From: Alphaproteobacteria bacterium
GTDB taxonomy: Bacteria > Pseudomonadota > Alphaproteobacteria > Caulobacterales > Maricaulaceae
Assembly (NCBI GenBank): GCA_024278855.1
Contig: JAJRSJ010000027.1
Span: 124,001-188,000 of the forward strand
Length of the DNA stretch: 64,000 nt
Reading direction: 5' to 3'
Made by a program: the position numbers and the translations under genes. Shown here in pieces: positions 53,716 through 63,919 of the stretch. The notes under the pieces were generated by a model. That model was not told where the DNA came from. It saw only the letters and a program-made list of their open reading frames with translations, and searched no databases. How positions within the stretch are numbered: the stretch's first letter is position 1; each line of letters begins with the position of its first letter.

Positions 53716-55023
53716 ATGTCTGAATTTTCTCCGCGCGAAATTGTTTCTGAACTGGACAAACATATTGTCGCTCAAAGTGACGCCAAGCGGGCCGTGGCTA
53801 TTGCCCTGCGTTCACGGTGGCGTCGTAAACATGTGGACGGAGATTTGCGCGACGAGATCACGCCCAAAAATATTTTGATGATCGGCCCGACCGGGGTCGG
53901 CAAAACCGAAATTTCGCGCCGCCTTGCCAAATTGGCCCATGCGCCGTTTCTCAAGGTTGAAGCCACCAAATTTACCGAGGTCGGTTATGTGGGCCGCGAC
54001 GTGGAGCAGATCATTCGCGACCTTGTGGAAATCGCCATCACCCAGACCCGGGAAAACCGCCGCAAAGACGTGGAAGCGGCAGCAGAAAGCGCGGCGGCGG
54101 AGCGGATATTGGACGCATTGGTCGGGGCCAGTGCGGGCGATGCCACCCGCGAGAAATTTCGCCAAAAACTGATCAAAGGCGAGCTTGACGATACCGAGGT
54201 CGAACTTGATCTAACCGACAACGCCTCACCGTTCTCCGGCTTTGATATTCCCGGACAGCCCGGTGCTAGCATGGGCATGATTGAGCTTGGCTCTATATTT
54301 GGCAAAGGCGGCGGGCGTACCAAAAAAGTCAAGATGAAGGTCAAAAATGCCTACGCGCCTTTACTGACCGAAGAAGCCGATAAAATGCTCGACGAAGAAA
54401 CCCTGACCAAAACGGCTATCAATTTGGTAGAAAATGACGGTATTGTATTTCTCGACGAGATCGACAAAATCACAGTACGCTCGGATGTAAGCGGCGGCGG
54501 GCAAGTGTCCCGCGAAGGAGTGCAGCGCGATTTATTGCCGCTGATCGAAGGCACCACCGTGACCACCAAACACGGCCCGGTTAAAACCGACCATATTTTA
54601 TTTGTCGCGTCTGGTGCATTTCATGTGGCTAAACCGTCCGACATGCTACCGGAATTACAAGGCCGCTTGCCTATACGTGTCGAGTTGCGGGCCTTGACCC
54701 GCGAAGATTTTGAGCGGATTTTAACCGAGCCTGAGGCTTCCTTGATCAAACAATATACCGCCTTGATGGCCACGGAAGATGTAACGCTGACATTTACCAA
54801 AAACGGCATCAAGGAGATCGCCAAAATCTCCGCAGACGTCAATGCCAGTGTCGAAAACATAGGGGCGCGCCGCTTGCATACGGTTATGGAGCGCTTGCTT
54901 GATGATATCAGTTTTAGCGCATCCTACCGAGGCGGCGACAGCATTACAATCGACAAAGCCTATGTGGTTAAAAATGTCGGCGAACTGGCTGCTGATGCAG
55001 ATTTATCCAAATTTATTTTATAA
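53716..55023 (+). CDS. hslU: HslU, ATPase subunit of the HslUV protease
   Basis: AAA+ unfoldase of 435 residues. Walker [16 protein letters not shown], the pore loop GYVGRDVE, Walker B in [10 protein letters not shown], the I-domain between about 110 and 230, and sensor motifs [16 protein letters not shown]. It works with the HslV peptidase. The usual hslV partner is not upstream; a partial hslV lies at the far end of the window on the other strand. Confidence 0.96.
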   Translation: MSEFSPREIVSELDKHIVAQSDAKRAVAIALRSRWRRKHVDGDLRDEITPKNILMIGPTGVGKTEISRRLAKLAHAPFLKVEATKFTEVGYVGRDVEQIIRDLVEIAITQTRENRRKDVEAAAESAAAERILDALVGASAGDATREKFRQKLIKGELDDTEVELDLTDNASPFSGFDIPGQPGASMGMIELGSIFGKGGGRTKKVKMKVKNAYAPLLTEEADKMLDEETLTKTAINLVENDGIVFLDEIDKITVRSDVSGGGQVSREGVQRDLLPLIEGTTVTTKHGPVKTDHILFVASGAFHVAKPSDMLPELQGRLPIRVELRALTREDFERILTEPEASLIKQYTALMATEDVTLTFTKNGIKEIAKISADVNASVENIGARRLHTVMERLLDDISFSASYRGGDSITIDKAYVVKNVGELAADADLSKFIL

Positions 55024-55050
55024 TTTAGGCCCTAGGCTGTAGGGCCTAAA
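55024..55050. terminator. bidirectional hairpin between hslU and ftsK
   Basis: Perfect 11-bp stem TTTAGGCCCTA/TAGGGCCTAAA with a five-base loop, starting right after the hslU stop and covering the ftsK stop (55046-55048). The A/T ends give short T-tracts on both strands. Confidence 0.75.
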
Positions 55051-57514
55051 ACCCGTCGTCTTCGGGCAAGAGGATTTCCCGCTTACCGCCTGCGCCTGCT
55101 TCGCTGATCATGCCCTCTGCTTCCATGCGCTCTATAATATTGGCGGCGCGGTTATATCCGATGCTAAGGCGGCGCTGAATATAGCTTGTGGAGCATTTGC
55201 GGTCATGGGCGACGATGGCAACGGCTTTGTCGAAAGTTTCGTCGCCGGAGTTTACATTGCCAGCCCCTGAACCTGAAGCCCCGCCCGCAGCCGCCTCTTC
55301 TTCGGTGTCCACCGTGATGTCTTCCAAATAGCTGGGCGCACCTTGAGCTTTGACGAAATTGGCGATTTTTTCCACTTCGTCGTCGCTAACAAATGGCCCG
55401 TGCAAACGGCGTGGTTTGCGGCCCGACGCCATATACAGCATATCGCCCATGCCGAGCAATTGCTCCGCGCCTTGTTCGCCCAATATTGTACGGCTATCAA
55501 TTTTTGAGCTAACCGAGAAAGAAATTCTGGTCGGAAAATTGGCTTTAATCGTGCCGGTAATTACATCCACGGACGGGCGCTGGGTTGCCATGATTAAATG
55601 TATTCCGGCGGCGCGGGCCATTTGGGCCAAGCGCTGCACCGTGCCTTCAATGTCCTTGCCCGCCACCATCATAAGGTCGGCCATTTCGTCGATCACCACG
55701 ACAATGAACGGCATGAACTCTAGCTCCAAAGTCTGGGTTTCGTACATGGCTTCCCCGGTCTGTTTGTCAAACCCGGTCATGACCGTGCGGGTGGTGGCTT
55801 CGCCGGTTTTTTCGGCTTCGCGGACTTTGTCGTTATACCCGGCGATGGAACGCACCCCGACCTTTGACATATTTCGGTAACGGTTTTCCATTTCGCGCAC
55901 CGTCCACTTTAAGGCAACAACGGCTTTTTTGGGATCGGTAACAACCGGTGTCAGCAAATGCGGTGCGCCGTCATATACGGATAGCTCCAGCATTTTCGGA
56001 TCAATCATAATAAATTTGCACTGATCGGGTGACAGAGAATACATCAGCGACAAAATCATGGCATTGATGCCAACCGATTTACCTGAGCCGGTTGTCCCGG
56101 CCACCAATAAATGCGGCATTTTGGCAAGGTCGGCAAAATAAGGCTTGCCGCCAATGTCTTCGCCCAAGGCGAGGGGCAGGCTGGCACCGGTCGTTTTGAA
56201 ATCGCGGCTCGCCAACATATCGCGTAAAAATACCGTCTCGCGGCGTCTATTGGGCAGTTCAATACCAATAGCATTGCGGCCGCGCACCACGGCAACACGG
56301 GCAGAGCGGGCCGCCATGGAGCGGGCAATATCGCCCGACAAATTTATCACCCGCGCCGATTTAACGCCCGGTGCAGGCTCGAATTCATACAAGGTGACAA
56401 CGGGGCCGGGGCGGACCCGCCCAATCTCGCCTTTGACGCCAAAATCCACCAAAACCTCACCTAGCTCTTCGGCAGATTTTTGTAAAGCGCCTGCGTCAAC
56501 TACGGCCACACGGGGCGGCGGTTTTTTGAGTAAATCAATTTGAGGCAAGACAAATTTTCCGTTTGTGGGAAAATTGTATTTCGGGGCTTTAGCCCGGCGG
56601 GCCGGCTTGGCGACCGGCGGCACATAATCTTGCGGATCTGGTTGTGGTGTTGGCGGTGGATTCGCAGGTTGCGGCACGGTTTTTTGGTCAATGTCTGCCG
56701 CACCCGGTATTTCCGCCCACACACGTTTGTCATCAAAGCCTGATTTTTCCATAGGATCTATATAGGATTTCTGGAAACGTTTCCGCAAAAACCGGATGAA
56801 CTGGTCTAACCGCACCCTGAAAATGGCCCAGACCAATCCGGCGGCGTCAAATATTTCAGCCACATCACGGCCAACAATGCCGAGAAACCGACCAAAGCAA
56901 TAGCCAAGCCCGCCAAAAATCAACAAACTCGTGATAGCGCCAGCCAGACCGGACGATATACCCGTTGATGCCAACAAGCCTTTCAGGCCCAAAAATACCA
57001 CATCACCAAACCATCCGCCAATGCCCGTCCCCATAAGCCAACCTTGGGGCAAAGGAAATGCGGCTAAAAATATCGCCAGAAACAACACGCTCATTACCAA
57101 CAAGGAACACCGCCTGAACGTATCCAGACGGGTTATATTGAGGCGCGGTTTTAACACGGCCCGTGCCGCAGCAAATATCAATAAAAAGGCTAATGCATAT
57201 GCGGCCCACCCTAAAAACTGTAAGGAAAAATTAGCCAAATTGGCACCGGGGCTACCCAGGAAATTAGAAAATTCCGGAGGTTTCTCGCTCGCCGCTGCCG
57301 CTATTGTCTCTAAAGGCAAGCCTGCCGTATCCGCCGTGCGGTCAAAGGGGGAATATGTCACTATGCTCAAGAGCAATATAAGCCCTAGTCCGCCAACAAC
57401 ACAGGCCCAAAAGGCCCGGCGCAGTGCGCCTGTTGGGGTTATATGCAACTGGTCTTGGCCTGCCATTGACGGGTCAAAGTCAGTCTCGCCGTAACCGGGG
57501 TTGGCCGTATTCAT
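55046..57514 (-). CDS. ftsK: FtsK DNA translocase
   Basis: Divisome-linked translocase of about 822 residues. The N-terminal part has four or more membrane helices, then a Pro-rich linker ([20 protein letters not shown]), the alpha/beta motor with Walker A GTTGSGKS and Walker [15 protein letters not shown], and the C-terminal gamma winged helix ([20 protein letters not shown]) that reads KOPS sites. Start ATG 57514 follows GGAG by six bases; ATG 57526 is possible. It converges on hslU. Confidence 0.94.
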   Translation of the reverse strand: MNTANPGYGETDFDPSMAGQDQLHITPTGALRRAFWACVVGGLGLILLLSIVTYSPFDRTADTAGLPLETIAAAASEKPPEFSNFLGSPGANLANFSLQFLGWAAYALAFLLIFAAARAVLKPRLNITRLDTFRRCSLLVMSVLFLAIFLAAFPLPQGWLMGTGIGGWFGDVVFLGLKGLLASTGISSGLAGAITSLLIFGGLGYCFGRFLGIVGRDVAEIFDAAGLVWAIFRVRLDQFIRFLRKRFQKSYIDPMEKSGFDDKRVWAEIPGAADIDQKTVPQPANPPPTPQPDPQDYVPPVAKPARRAKAPKYNFPTNGKFVLPQIDLLKKPPPRVAVVDAGALQKSAEELGEVLVDFGVKGEIGRVRPGPVVTLYEFEPAPGVKSARVINLSGDIARSMAARSARVAVVRGRNAIGIELPNRRRETVFLRDMLASRDFKTTGASLPLALGEDIGGKPYFADLAKMPHLLVAGTTGSGKSVGINAMILSLMYSLSPDQCKFIMIDPKMLELSVYDGAPHLLTPVVTDPKKAVVALKWTVREMENRYRNMSKVGVRSIAGYNDKVREAEKTGEATTRTVMTGFDKQTGEAMYETQTLELEFMPFIVVVIDEMADLMMVAGKDIEGTVQRLAQMARAAGIHLIMATQRPSVDVITGTIKANFPTRISFSVSSKIDSRTILGEQGAEQLLGMGDMLYMASGRKPRRLHGPFVSDDEVEKIANFVKAQGAPSYLEDITVDTEEEAAAGGASGSGAGNVNSGDETFDKAVAIVAHDRKCSTSYIQRRLSIGYNRAANIIERMEAEGMISEAGAGGKREILLPEDDGF

Positions 57515-57654
57515 ATGCATCTCCATTACATCCCCGCGAAGTTTTAAGGGACATCCGCGTAAAAGTATTAAGGGAGTGTAAAGCGAGCAGGTAAATGAGG
57601 GGTAAAGAGCTGTGGGTTTTTGGGCTGTTTTTCGAGCTTTAGTCTATTCCATTT

Positions 57655-57903
57655 CTATCCAAGTGGATCAAATTGAAATACCTCTTCAAACGGGACACCG
57701 AACTCCCGGGCTATGCGAAAGGCCAGCTCCATGGACGGGGCGTATTTTCCGGCTTCGATGGCGATTATGGTTTGGCGCGTCGCCCCGACCCGCTTAGCTA
57801 GCTCTTCTTGGGTCAGCTCGGTGCGGGCCAAACGAATGCGCCGTATCTGATTGGTGATTTTGCCTTTATTGGGCTTGGCTCTGGGTTTCATCTTGGGCTT
57901 CAT
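57655..57903 (-). CDS. XRE-family small transcriptional regulator
   Basis: An 82-residue helix-turn-helix protein: LTQEELAKRVGATRQTIIAIEAGKYAPSMELAFRIAREFG, typical of the short YozG/XRE type seen with DUF2178-like membrane proteins. The N-terminal arm is basic (KPKMKPRAKPNKGK). It overlaps the upstream membrane gene by four bases. Confidence 0.88.
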   Translation of the reverse strand: MKPKMKPRAKPNKGKITNQIRRIRLARTELTQEELAKRVGATRQTIIAIEAGKYAPSMELAFRIAREFGVPFEEVFQFDPLG

Positions 57904-58385
57904 AGGGCGCTCTGCCGATAGGCCTGCACCATAGTAGCGCGGTAAACAATATCACCCAAAAACATCGTGCCCATTAAAGCGAAAAACATATGGCTCGGGG
58001 TTAAGAACGACAGTCCGGGAATTGGCCCGTATTCTGCGGGATATGCGGTTTCCATCAAGAACATGAAAATAATAATATTGATGGCAATGCCCACCACCCA
58101 AAACCCGTTGCGCGCACCCCTGCGCTCAATCTCCACATCCCGCTCATCACTTTCGTAACCGCTGGTTTTCACCCGCGACGCAAAAACGCCCGCAATAATG
58201 ACATGCAAGATAATGGACGCGACAATGATCCAAATATAAAGCCCGACCAGTTCGCCCGCAGGTAAGTTTTCAACCCCGCCCTTGCTCAGCATGCTTTTCA
58301 AGAAAACAAAAAACACCGTCACATCAACAATCAATGTCGCCCAACTGCGCCGCTCCGGTTCGCTCATATTCTCAACCAATGTCAT
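57900..58385 (-). CDS. small polytopic membrane protein (DUF2178-like)
   Basis: A 161-residue protein with four hydrophobic helices and a cytoplasmic loop ESDERDVEIERRGARNGF between helices two and three; the (D)ERD-x-I-x-x-(R/K) loop is what I associate with DUF2178-type proteins paired with XRE regulators. RBS GGAG eight bases upstream of the ATG. The function is unknown. Confidence 0.72.
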   Translation of the reverse strand: MTLVENMSEPERRSWATLIVDVTVFFVFLKSMLSKGGVENLPAGELVGLYIWIIVASIILHVIIAGVFASRVKTSGYESDERDVEIERRGARNGFWVVGIAINIIIFMFLMETAYPAEYGPIPGLSFLTPSHMFFALMGTMFLGDIVYRATMVQAYRQSAL

Positions 58386-58403
58386 TTTATCACTCCGCTT
58401 ATA

Positions 58404-58461
58404 TGTCTAACTTGTTTTACATATAGGGACGATATGATGAATGTCCAACATTTTTTACATA
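58404..58461. promoter_or_regulatory. pair of 20-bp direct repeats upstream of the XRE module
   Basis: 58404-58423 and 58442-58461 match at 17 of 20 positions (TGTC-YAAC start, TTTTACATA end), with starts 38 bases apart. They lie between the two divergent regulator genes, so they are candidate binding sites for the XRE protein. Confidence 0.5.
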
Positions 58462-58489
58462 AATTTTTTACTTGCAATATTATTATACC

Positions 58490-58519
58490 TAATGTACCCA
58501 TACATCATAGGGTACATTA
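58490..58519. promoter_or_regulatory. GntR operator-like palindrome
   Basis: TAATGTACCC and GGGTACATTA are perfect 10-bp inverted repeats separated by exactly 10 bases, 13 bases upstream of the GntR start. The spacing and place suit autoregulation by a YtrA-type GntR dimer. Confidence 0.7.
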
Positions 58520-58532
58520 AATTGGAACGAAA

Positions 58533-58922
58533 ATGGAAATACAAATCGACATTGATGATAAGGTGCCTCTGTTCACACAGGTGATGGAGCAGATAAAACA
58601 GGCCGTCAGTTCTGGCGATTTGGCCGCTGGCAGTCCCTTGCCCGCCATTCGCCAACTGGCGAGCGACTTGGGGATTAACAACAAAACCGTCGCCAAGGCT
58701 TACCGGCTTTTGGAGCGCGACAATGTCATCCAAACCAAGGGTTACAGAGGCACATTCATACATCCGGACGCCATTGAAAACTGCACCACAGACTTAAACA
58801 TATGGGTCACCACCGAGCTTACCAAATCCATAACCGCATTTAGACATGCCAATGTAACGGATTCTGAAATCCGCATTGCCTTTGCCGATGTGATGAACAC
58901 AAATGAGACAAAAGGAAACTAA
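58533..58922 (+). CDS. GntR-family regulator of the YtrA subfamily
   Basis: A 129-residue regulator. The winged helix is PLFTQVMEQIKQAVSSGDLAAGSPLPAIRQLASDLGINNKTVAKAYRLLE. The C-terminal part is only about 50 residues, too short for a normal effector domain, which is typical of YtrA. YtrA genes usually precede ABC transporter or membrane genes; here one membrane gene follows with one base between. Confidence 0.92.
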   Translation: MEIQIDIDDKVPLFTQVMEQIKQAVSSGDLAAGSPLPAIRQLASDLGINNKTVAKAYRLLERDNVIQTKGYRGTFIHPDAIENCTTDLNIWVTTELTKSITAFRHANVTDSEIRIAFADVMNTNETKGN

Positions 58923-58923
58923 C

Positions 58924-59814
58924 ATGACCATCATTGATATTATTTTTTACGCTATTTTTATAAGCCAGATTTTTCTCATTTCGTATTACTACCCCAAGAA
59001 AACTTATGACCGGAATATGTATATCCTGCGCAATTACCCGGCCTCCAAATATCCAAAGCGCTATAAGCATTCCAAATATGCCTACCCGAGCGAAGCCTTA
59101 CACAAAACCATTCGCAGATATTTGGGCTTCAACCTTGCCATAGCGCTGTTTGGCCTGGGGCTGTTAATCGCGATGGCCGCAAGTGATTATACGCCGAGCG
59201 GCATCAAGGAAAACCAGCAGATCATGTTCGTTATGCTGTTTTTTATACTACAAGTCGTGCCGTATATTATATTGGAAATTTCCACCTATAATTGGCTGAA
59301 AAACATGCGCAGCGCCGCCAAAAACACCACCCGTAAAGCCGAGTTAAGCCCCCGTAAATTATTTGATTTCATATCGCCGCTATATATCGCTATCGCTGTT
59401 CTGGCCCTCATAAGCTGGGTTGTCTATTACCTGTATAATAAAGGCTTTACGACACCGTGGGATTGGCAGTCATATGTCACAATAGTTGGCATGACAGGCA
59501 TGAACCTTGTTTTTATAGGCATGGGCTACAAGTATTTACGCGGTAAAAAATTAGACCCGCACCAAGCCTATAAAGACCAACGCCAGTTTATAAAGACCAT
59601 GGTGCGCGTGTTTGTCTTTGCCAGTATATTGATGAGTTTGCAGCGGATCGTCTTTGACGCCATCAACCAAAACGGCTGGGACATGTTTGAACCGGTTGCC
59701 ATGAGCATATATTATCAAGTCGTGATCATATTTGGTATCGGTCAGGTTTTACGTATGTTCAAAATAGAAAACATAGATTTTGATGTTTATAAAGAAGAGC
59801 CTTGGTTGGTGTAA
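58924..59814 (+). CDS. hypothetical polytopic membrane protein
   Basis: A 296-residue protein with about seven hydrophobic helices. I do not recognise the family. It starts at ATG 58924 with AAAGGAAA upstream; the frame to 58903 overlaps the GntR stop. The region RNYPASKYPKRYKHSKYAYPSE is basic and Tyr-rich, between helices one and two. Controlled presumably by the GntR gene before it. Confidence 0.7.
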   Translation: MTIIDIIFYAIFISQIFLISYYYPKKTYDRNMYILRNYPASKYPKRYKHSKYAYPSEALHKTIRRYLGFNLAIALFGLGLLIAMAASDYTPSGIKENQQIMFVMLFFILQVVPYIILEISTYNWLKNMRSAAKNTTRKAELSPRKLFDFISPLYIAIAVLALISWVVYYLYNKGFTTPWDWQSYVTIVGMTGMNLVFIGMGYKYLRGKKLDPHQAYKDQRQFIKTMVRVFVFASILMSLQRIVFDAINQNGWDMFEPVAMSIYYQVVIIFGIGQVLRMFKIENIDFDVYKEEPWLV

Positions 59815-59898
59815 GCAAAAACTTAAAGCCTTTCCGGCGGTATAGTTGAACATAGAAATCGGTATTGGGTCACACAAGTATATAATACCCAAATAATT

Positions 59899-60249
59899 TT
59901 ACACTGCGGCATTGGTAAAATCACTCAAGATTATTACTTTTGCGCGGGGCGTATGTTTGGTCAGGAAGTTATGCTTGAAGCTTGCTTGAGGTTCATCATT
60001 TTGGGCTTGTTGCTGCGCTTTTTTGACTTCGGCTATTTGCTGTTTGAGTTGCTTTTTTAGCGAGGAAATCAGGTCTTTTATTTCTTGTTCATTAGCCAAA
60101 ATTTCAGCATTTTCAATGTCGCGCTTCTTGTCCATTTCTTTGGCCAGTGCACAATTTTTCTTTTGCCGGATATAGATCTTTGCTTGGTTTGGATTGCAAT
60201 ATTTGTACGACAAGCGTTTTTTAGCCGCCCGTAATTTAAACATTAGCAT
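59899..60249 (-). CDS. hypothetical helical protein, N-terminus uncertain
   Basis: A 116-residue frame, not recognised. Basic first part (KLRAAKKRLSYKYCNPNQAKIY), then a coiled coil (about 45-85, EQEIKDLISSLKKQLKQQIAEVKKAQQQAQ). Coding-like sequence (YPNPIVIKLAPKGTQTVTDP) continues upstream in the same frame to about 60320 without a start, while an ATG at 60357-60359 lies in another frame, so a frameshift in the 5' part is possible. Not conserved enough to name. Confidence 0.42.
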   Translation of the reverse strand: MLMFKLRAAKKRLSYKYCNPNQAKIYIRQKKNCALAKEMDKKRDIENAEILANEQEIKDLISSLKKQLKQQIAEVKKAQQQAQNDEPQASFKHNFLTKHTPRAKVIILSDFTNAAV

Positions 60250-60409
60250 ATTGGGATCGGTAACGGTTTGCGTACCTTTGGGTGCCAGCTTAATGACGAT
60301 TGGGTTTGGATAGATGTTTTTGTAAGATCCCCGCCATCAAAAATGCCAGTTTCAGTCATTTTGGTCAATTTAAATAACACCACCTAATTTTGCAACTCGC
60401 CCTAGTGTT

Positions 60410-61150
60410 TTACCGCTTGATCCACTCTGCTGCGTCTTCGTATTCGTGAGTGTAGAAGACGCGGACTTTTGCGGGCATTAGCGGGCCAAACAGGCGGATA
60501 GCGGTCCGCATCCAGCCTAAATCCGATACCAATGCCAGTTTTTTCAGATCGCTTAAATGCATCAGGCCGAATTTGGTGTCTTCCCACATTGCGCCGCTAG
60601 TATAGCTTTGGAAACCATCGTCCGCCACGAACAACATTTTCAGTTGGTCATGGCGTTTTTTCTTGGCCTCCACCAATGGGCGCAGCGTGTCTTCATAATC
60701 TTGTGCGGTGATGATGCCCTCGGCTTCTACGGCGACAACATCATTAGGGAAGCCCTCCAGAATGCGGAAACGGCCCGGATGGTCGCCCGGTGCCGCCGCC
60801 CAGTCCATAGCATCTTCCATGCGCGAAGCGCGAAACAGGCGAACTTTGGCTTTGATAAAATGGCGGACAAGTGCCGGAATGACTTTTACTGATATTTTGT
60901 CGCTGACAATCGCAACTTTAGGCACAAAGCTTTGCGCATTTTTGACAAATTTTATGTGAGCCAAAAAGGCACTAAATTTTTTCCACCTGGGAAATTTTTC
61001 TGCGTGAACAACCACAGACGGAACCCGGTCATACTCATTGATATAGGCGTCCATAAACCTGTTTATCTGTTTGAAGTCAGATTTTTCAAGCTTGCCGAGC
61101 GGAGAGACCCGGACAATATTTTTGGTTTCAAATTTTTCGACCTTGATCAT
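60410..61150 (-). CDS. SpoIIAA-like protein with two tandem domains
   Basis: A 246-residue protein made of two copies of a STAS/SpoIIAA-like (DUF3478) domain. The first begins VRVSPLGKLEKSDFKQINRFM, the second VVAVEAEGIITAQDYEDTLRPL; each ends with a segment like (V)FR/YTHEYEDAAEWI or LFRASRMEDAMDWA. Single-domain relatives are common. The role is unknown; lies 12 bases after clpB and may be part of the stress response. Confidence 0.8.
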   Translation of the reverse strand: MIKVEKFETKNIVRVSPLGKLEKSDFKQINRFMDAYINEYDRVPSVVVHAEKFPRWKKFSAFLAHIKFVKNAQSFVPKVAIVSDKISVKVIPALVRHFIKAKVRLFRASRMEDAMDWAAAPGDHPGRFRILEGFPNDVVAVEAEGIITAQDYEDTLRPLVEAKKKRHDQLKMLFVADDGFQSYTSGAMWEDTKFGLMHLSDLKKLALVSDLGWMRTAIRLFGPLMPAKVRVFYTHEYEDAAEWIKR

Positions 61151-61162
61151 GAGAACCTCCTT

Positions 61163-63760
61163 TTAGGTTTCGATTTTAAGTACCAGCCCCTCCTTGCCTA
61201 CGCTGACGACCACATGATCGCCGTCGTTTATTTTGCCTGCTAGGACTTGGCGGGCCAGTTCGTCTTGCAAGGATTTTTGGATGACACGCTTGAGCGGTCT
61301 GGCACCAAAGGCCGGGTCATAGCCTTTTTCGGCTAGCCATGTGCGGGCGGAGGTTTTTAGCTCTATGGTGATATCTCTATCTTTGAGCCAGCCCATGAGG
61401 CGCTTGATCTGGATATCGACAATGGCACCCATATGTTCGGGCTTGAGGCGTTCAAACAACAGTATCTCGTCGAGCCGGTTGAGAAACTCCGGTCTGAATT
61501 TGGCTTGCAACATAGCCATAACCTGCTCCCGGGCCGCTTCGACATTTTCGTCATCGCCGAGCGCCACAAGAAATTCCGCGCCGATATTACTGGTCAGGAT
61601 TATGACGCAGTTTTTAAAATCGACCGTGCGGCCTTGGCCGTCCGTGAGACGGCCATCATCTAGCACTTGTAAAAGAACATTGAACACATCCGGGTGGGCT
61701 TTCTCGATCTCGTCGAACAGCACCACCTGATAGGGGCGACGGCGCACGGATTCGGTGAGCATGCCGCCCTCGTCGTAACCCACATATCCGGGCGGCGCAC
61801 CGATCAGGCGCGACACGGAATGTTTCTCCATATACTCGGACATATCAATGCGGGTGATGGCTTGATCGTCGTCGAACATAAATTCGGCCAAAGCTTTGGT
61901 CAGTTCGGTTTTACCAACACCTGTCGGCCCTAAAAACATGAACGAGCCAATGGGCCGCGCCGGGTCTTTCAGGCCTGCCCGCGCCCGGCGTACCGCGTCC
62001 GAAACTGCGGCTACGGCCTGGGCTTGTCCGACCACGCGCTGGGCCAACACATCTTCCATAGCCAGCAGTTTTTCGCGCTCACCCTCCAGCATTTTTTCCA
62101 CCGGAATACCTGTCCAGCGCGACACTACGGAGGCTATCATGTCATCATTTACCACATCAGCTTCCAAAGACGTACCGTCGTCGTCCGCTTGTTCTGCCAG
62201 TTCTAGCTGTGCTTCCAGTCCGGGAATTTCCACATGCTGCAAGCGTCCGGCGGCTTCGTAATCGCCGCGCCTGACCACATCAGCCAGATCGATACGCGCT
62301 TGGTCCAGCTTTTCTTTAAGTTCCGTGGCGCCGGCTAGCTTAGCTTTCTCAGCCTGCCAGCGTGCGGTCAGTTCTTTGCTCTGCTCTTCAAGTTCGGTGA
62401 TTTCTTCGAGGCGTTTCTCCAGCCGGTCTTTGGAGGCTTTGTCTTTCTCTGCTTTGAGAGCTTCCGCCTCGATGCGGGCGCGTACCAATTTACGGTCAAT
62501 TTCGTCCAGTTCTTCGGGCTTGCTGTCTACCTGCATACGCAGTCTCGACGCAGCTTCGTCCATAAGATCAATAGCTTTATCGGGCAAAAATCTGTCGGTG
62601 ATATAGCGGTGTGATAAATTAGCCGCCGCCACAATGGCACTGTCGGAAATTCTAATGCCGTGATGCATTTCGTATTTATCTTTGATACCGCGCAGGATAG
62701 ACACCGTGTCTTCGACGCTCGGCTCGTCAATAAATATGGTCAGAAAACGCCGGGCCAAAGCCGCGTCTTTTTCCAAATGCTTGCGGTATTCGTCCAGAGT
62801 TGTCGCGCCAATACAGTGCAGTTCACCCCGCGCCAATGCGGGCTTTAGCAGATTGGCCGCGTCCATAGCCCCGTCGGTTTTACCTGCCCCGACCAGCATA
62901 TGAATTTCGTCGATGAACAAGACGATTTTACCGTCAGCTTTTTCGATTTCTTTGAGAACAGCCTTGAGCCGCTCTTCAAATTCGCCCCGGTATTTTGCCC
63001 CGGCGATCAAAGCCCCCAAGTCCAGTGACAGCAGGTCTTTGTCTTTCAGGCTTTCGGGTACATCACCATTGACGATACGCAAGGCCAAGCCTTCGGCAAT
63101 GGCGGTTTTACCGACGCCAGCCTCGCCGATCAAAAGCGGGTTATTTTTGGAGCGGCGCGAAAGCACCTGCACCACGCGGCGGATTTCCTCGTCGCGGCCT
63201 ATGACCGGATCCATCTTGCCTTCTCTGGCTGCCGCAGTGAGGTCGCGGGTATATTTGCCGAGCGCCTCATAGGCGTCCTCGGCGCTTTCGCTGTCCACGG
63301 GCGCATCGCCGCGCAAATTTTTGATCGCGGCGGCAATACGAGATGCATCAACACCCGCATTTTCCAACAAAACTTTCATGTCTTTATCGGCGCTTAAAAT
63401 CAGGGCCAAGAATAAACCCTCAACGGTGATATATTTATCGCCGGATTTTTTGGCGGCAGTTTCGGCGGCGGCAAACACTTTACCTGCTTCGCGGCTTAAC
63501 GTCAGATTGCCAACACCAGAGCCTTCCACCACAGGAATTTTACCGAGTAAACCCCGTGTGCCAGACGCGAGCTTGCCCAAATCAGCACCGGACGTGCGCA
63601 CCAGATTGCTTGCTAGGCTTTTCCCGTTTTGGGCATCTTCGTCTAGCAAAGCCGACAATATATGGGCTTGAGCTATTTGCTGATGGCTCCGCTCAAGCGC
63701 TATATTTTGCGCCGCTTGCACCACGGCTTTGGCTCGGTTGGTATAATTTTCAATGTTCAT
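61163..63760 (-). CDS. clpB: ClpB disaggregase
   Basis: AAA+ chaperone of 865 residues. N-domain (1-145), first AAA+ with GEAGVGKTA and [13 protein letters not shown], the long coiled-coil middle domain (about 410-530, with [20 protein letters not shown]), second AAA+ with GPTGVGKTE and [15 protein letters not shown]. The middle domain distinguishes it from ClpA and marks a DnaK-dependent disaggregase. A sigma-32-like promoter lies just upstream. Confidence 0.97.
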   Translation of the reverse strand: MNIENYTNRAKAVVQAAQNIALERSHQQIAQAHILSALLDEDAQNGKSLASNLVRTSGADLGKLASGTRGLLGKIPVVEGSGVGNLTLSREAGKVFAAAETAAKKSGDKYITVEGLFLALILSADKDMKVLLENAGVDASRIAAAIKNLRGDAPVDSESAEDAYEALGKYTRDLTAAAREGKMDPVIGRDEEIRRVVQVLSRRSKNNPLLIGEAGVGKTAIAEGLALRIVNGDVPESLKDKDLLSLDLGALIAGAKYRGEFEERLKAVLKEIEKADGKIVLFIDEIHMLVGAGKTDGAMDAANLLKPALARGELHCIGATTLDEYRKHLEKDAALARRFLTIFIDEPSVEDTVSILRGIKDKYEMHHGIRISDSAIVAAANLSHRYITDRFLPDKAIDLMDEAASRLRMQVDSKPEELDEIDRKLVRARIEAEALKAEKDKASKDRLEKRLEEITELEEQSKELTARWQAEKAKLAGATELKEKLDQARIDLADVVRRGDYEAAGRLQHVEIPGLEAQLELAEQADDDGTSLEADVVNDDMIASVVSRWTGIPVEKMLEGEREKLLAMEDVLAQRVVGQAQAVAAVSDAVRRARAGLKDPARPIGSFMFLGPTGVGKTELTKALAEFMFDDDQAITRIDMSEYMEKHSVSRLIGAPPGYVGYDEGGMLTESVRRRPYQVVLFDEIEKAHPDVFNVLLQVLDDGRLTDGQGRTVDFKNCVIILTSNIGAEFLVALGDDENVEAAREQVMAMLQAKFRPEFLNRLDEILLFERLKPEHMGAIVDIQIKRLMGWLKDRDITIELKTSARTWLAEKGYDPAFGARPLKRVIQKSLQDELARQVLAGKINDGDHVVVSVGKEGLVLKIET

Positions 63761-63793
63761 GTCATCTCCACAAATAGGGTATTTAGCTTTGGC

Positions 63794-63825
63794 CTTTATA
63801 TGGGTGTGATGAAATTTTGTGCAAG
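63794..63825 (-). promoter_or_regulatory. sigma-32 (RpoH)-like promoter of clpB
   Basis: On the minus strand CTTG (63825-63822), 17 bases, then CCCATATAAA, matching CTTG-N17-CYTATNTNNG with two mismatches. It ends 34 bases before the clpB ATG. Confidence 0.55.
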
Positions 63826-63919
63826 TGCGACAATATGGCGGACATCAGGCATACAGCGCAGGCTTAAAGTTGACGGCTGTAGATGGAAAGATCGGGCGTG
63901 AAGTATTGGGAAATATTAC

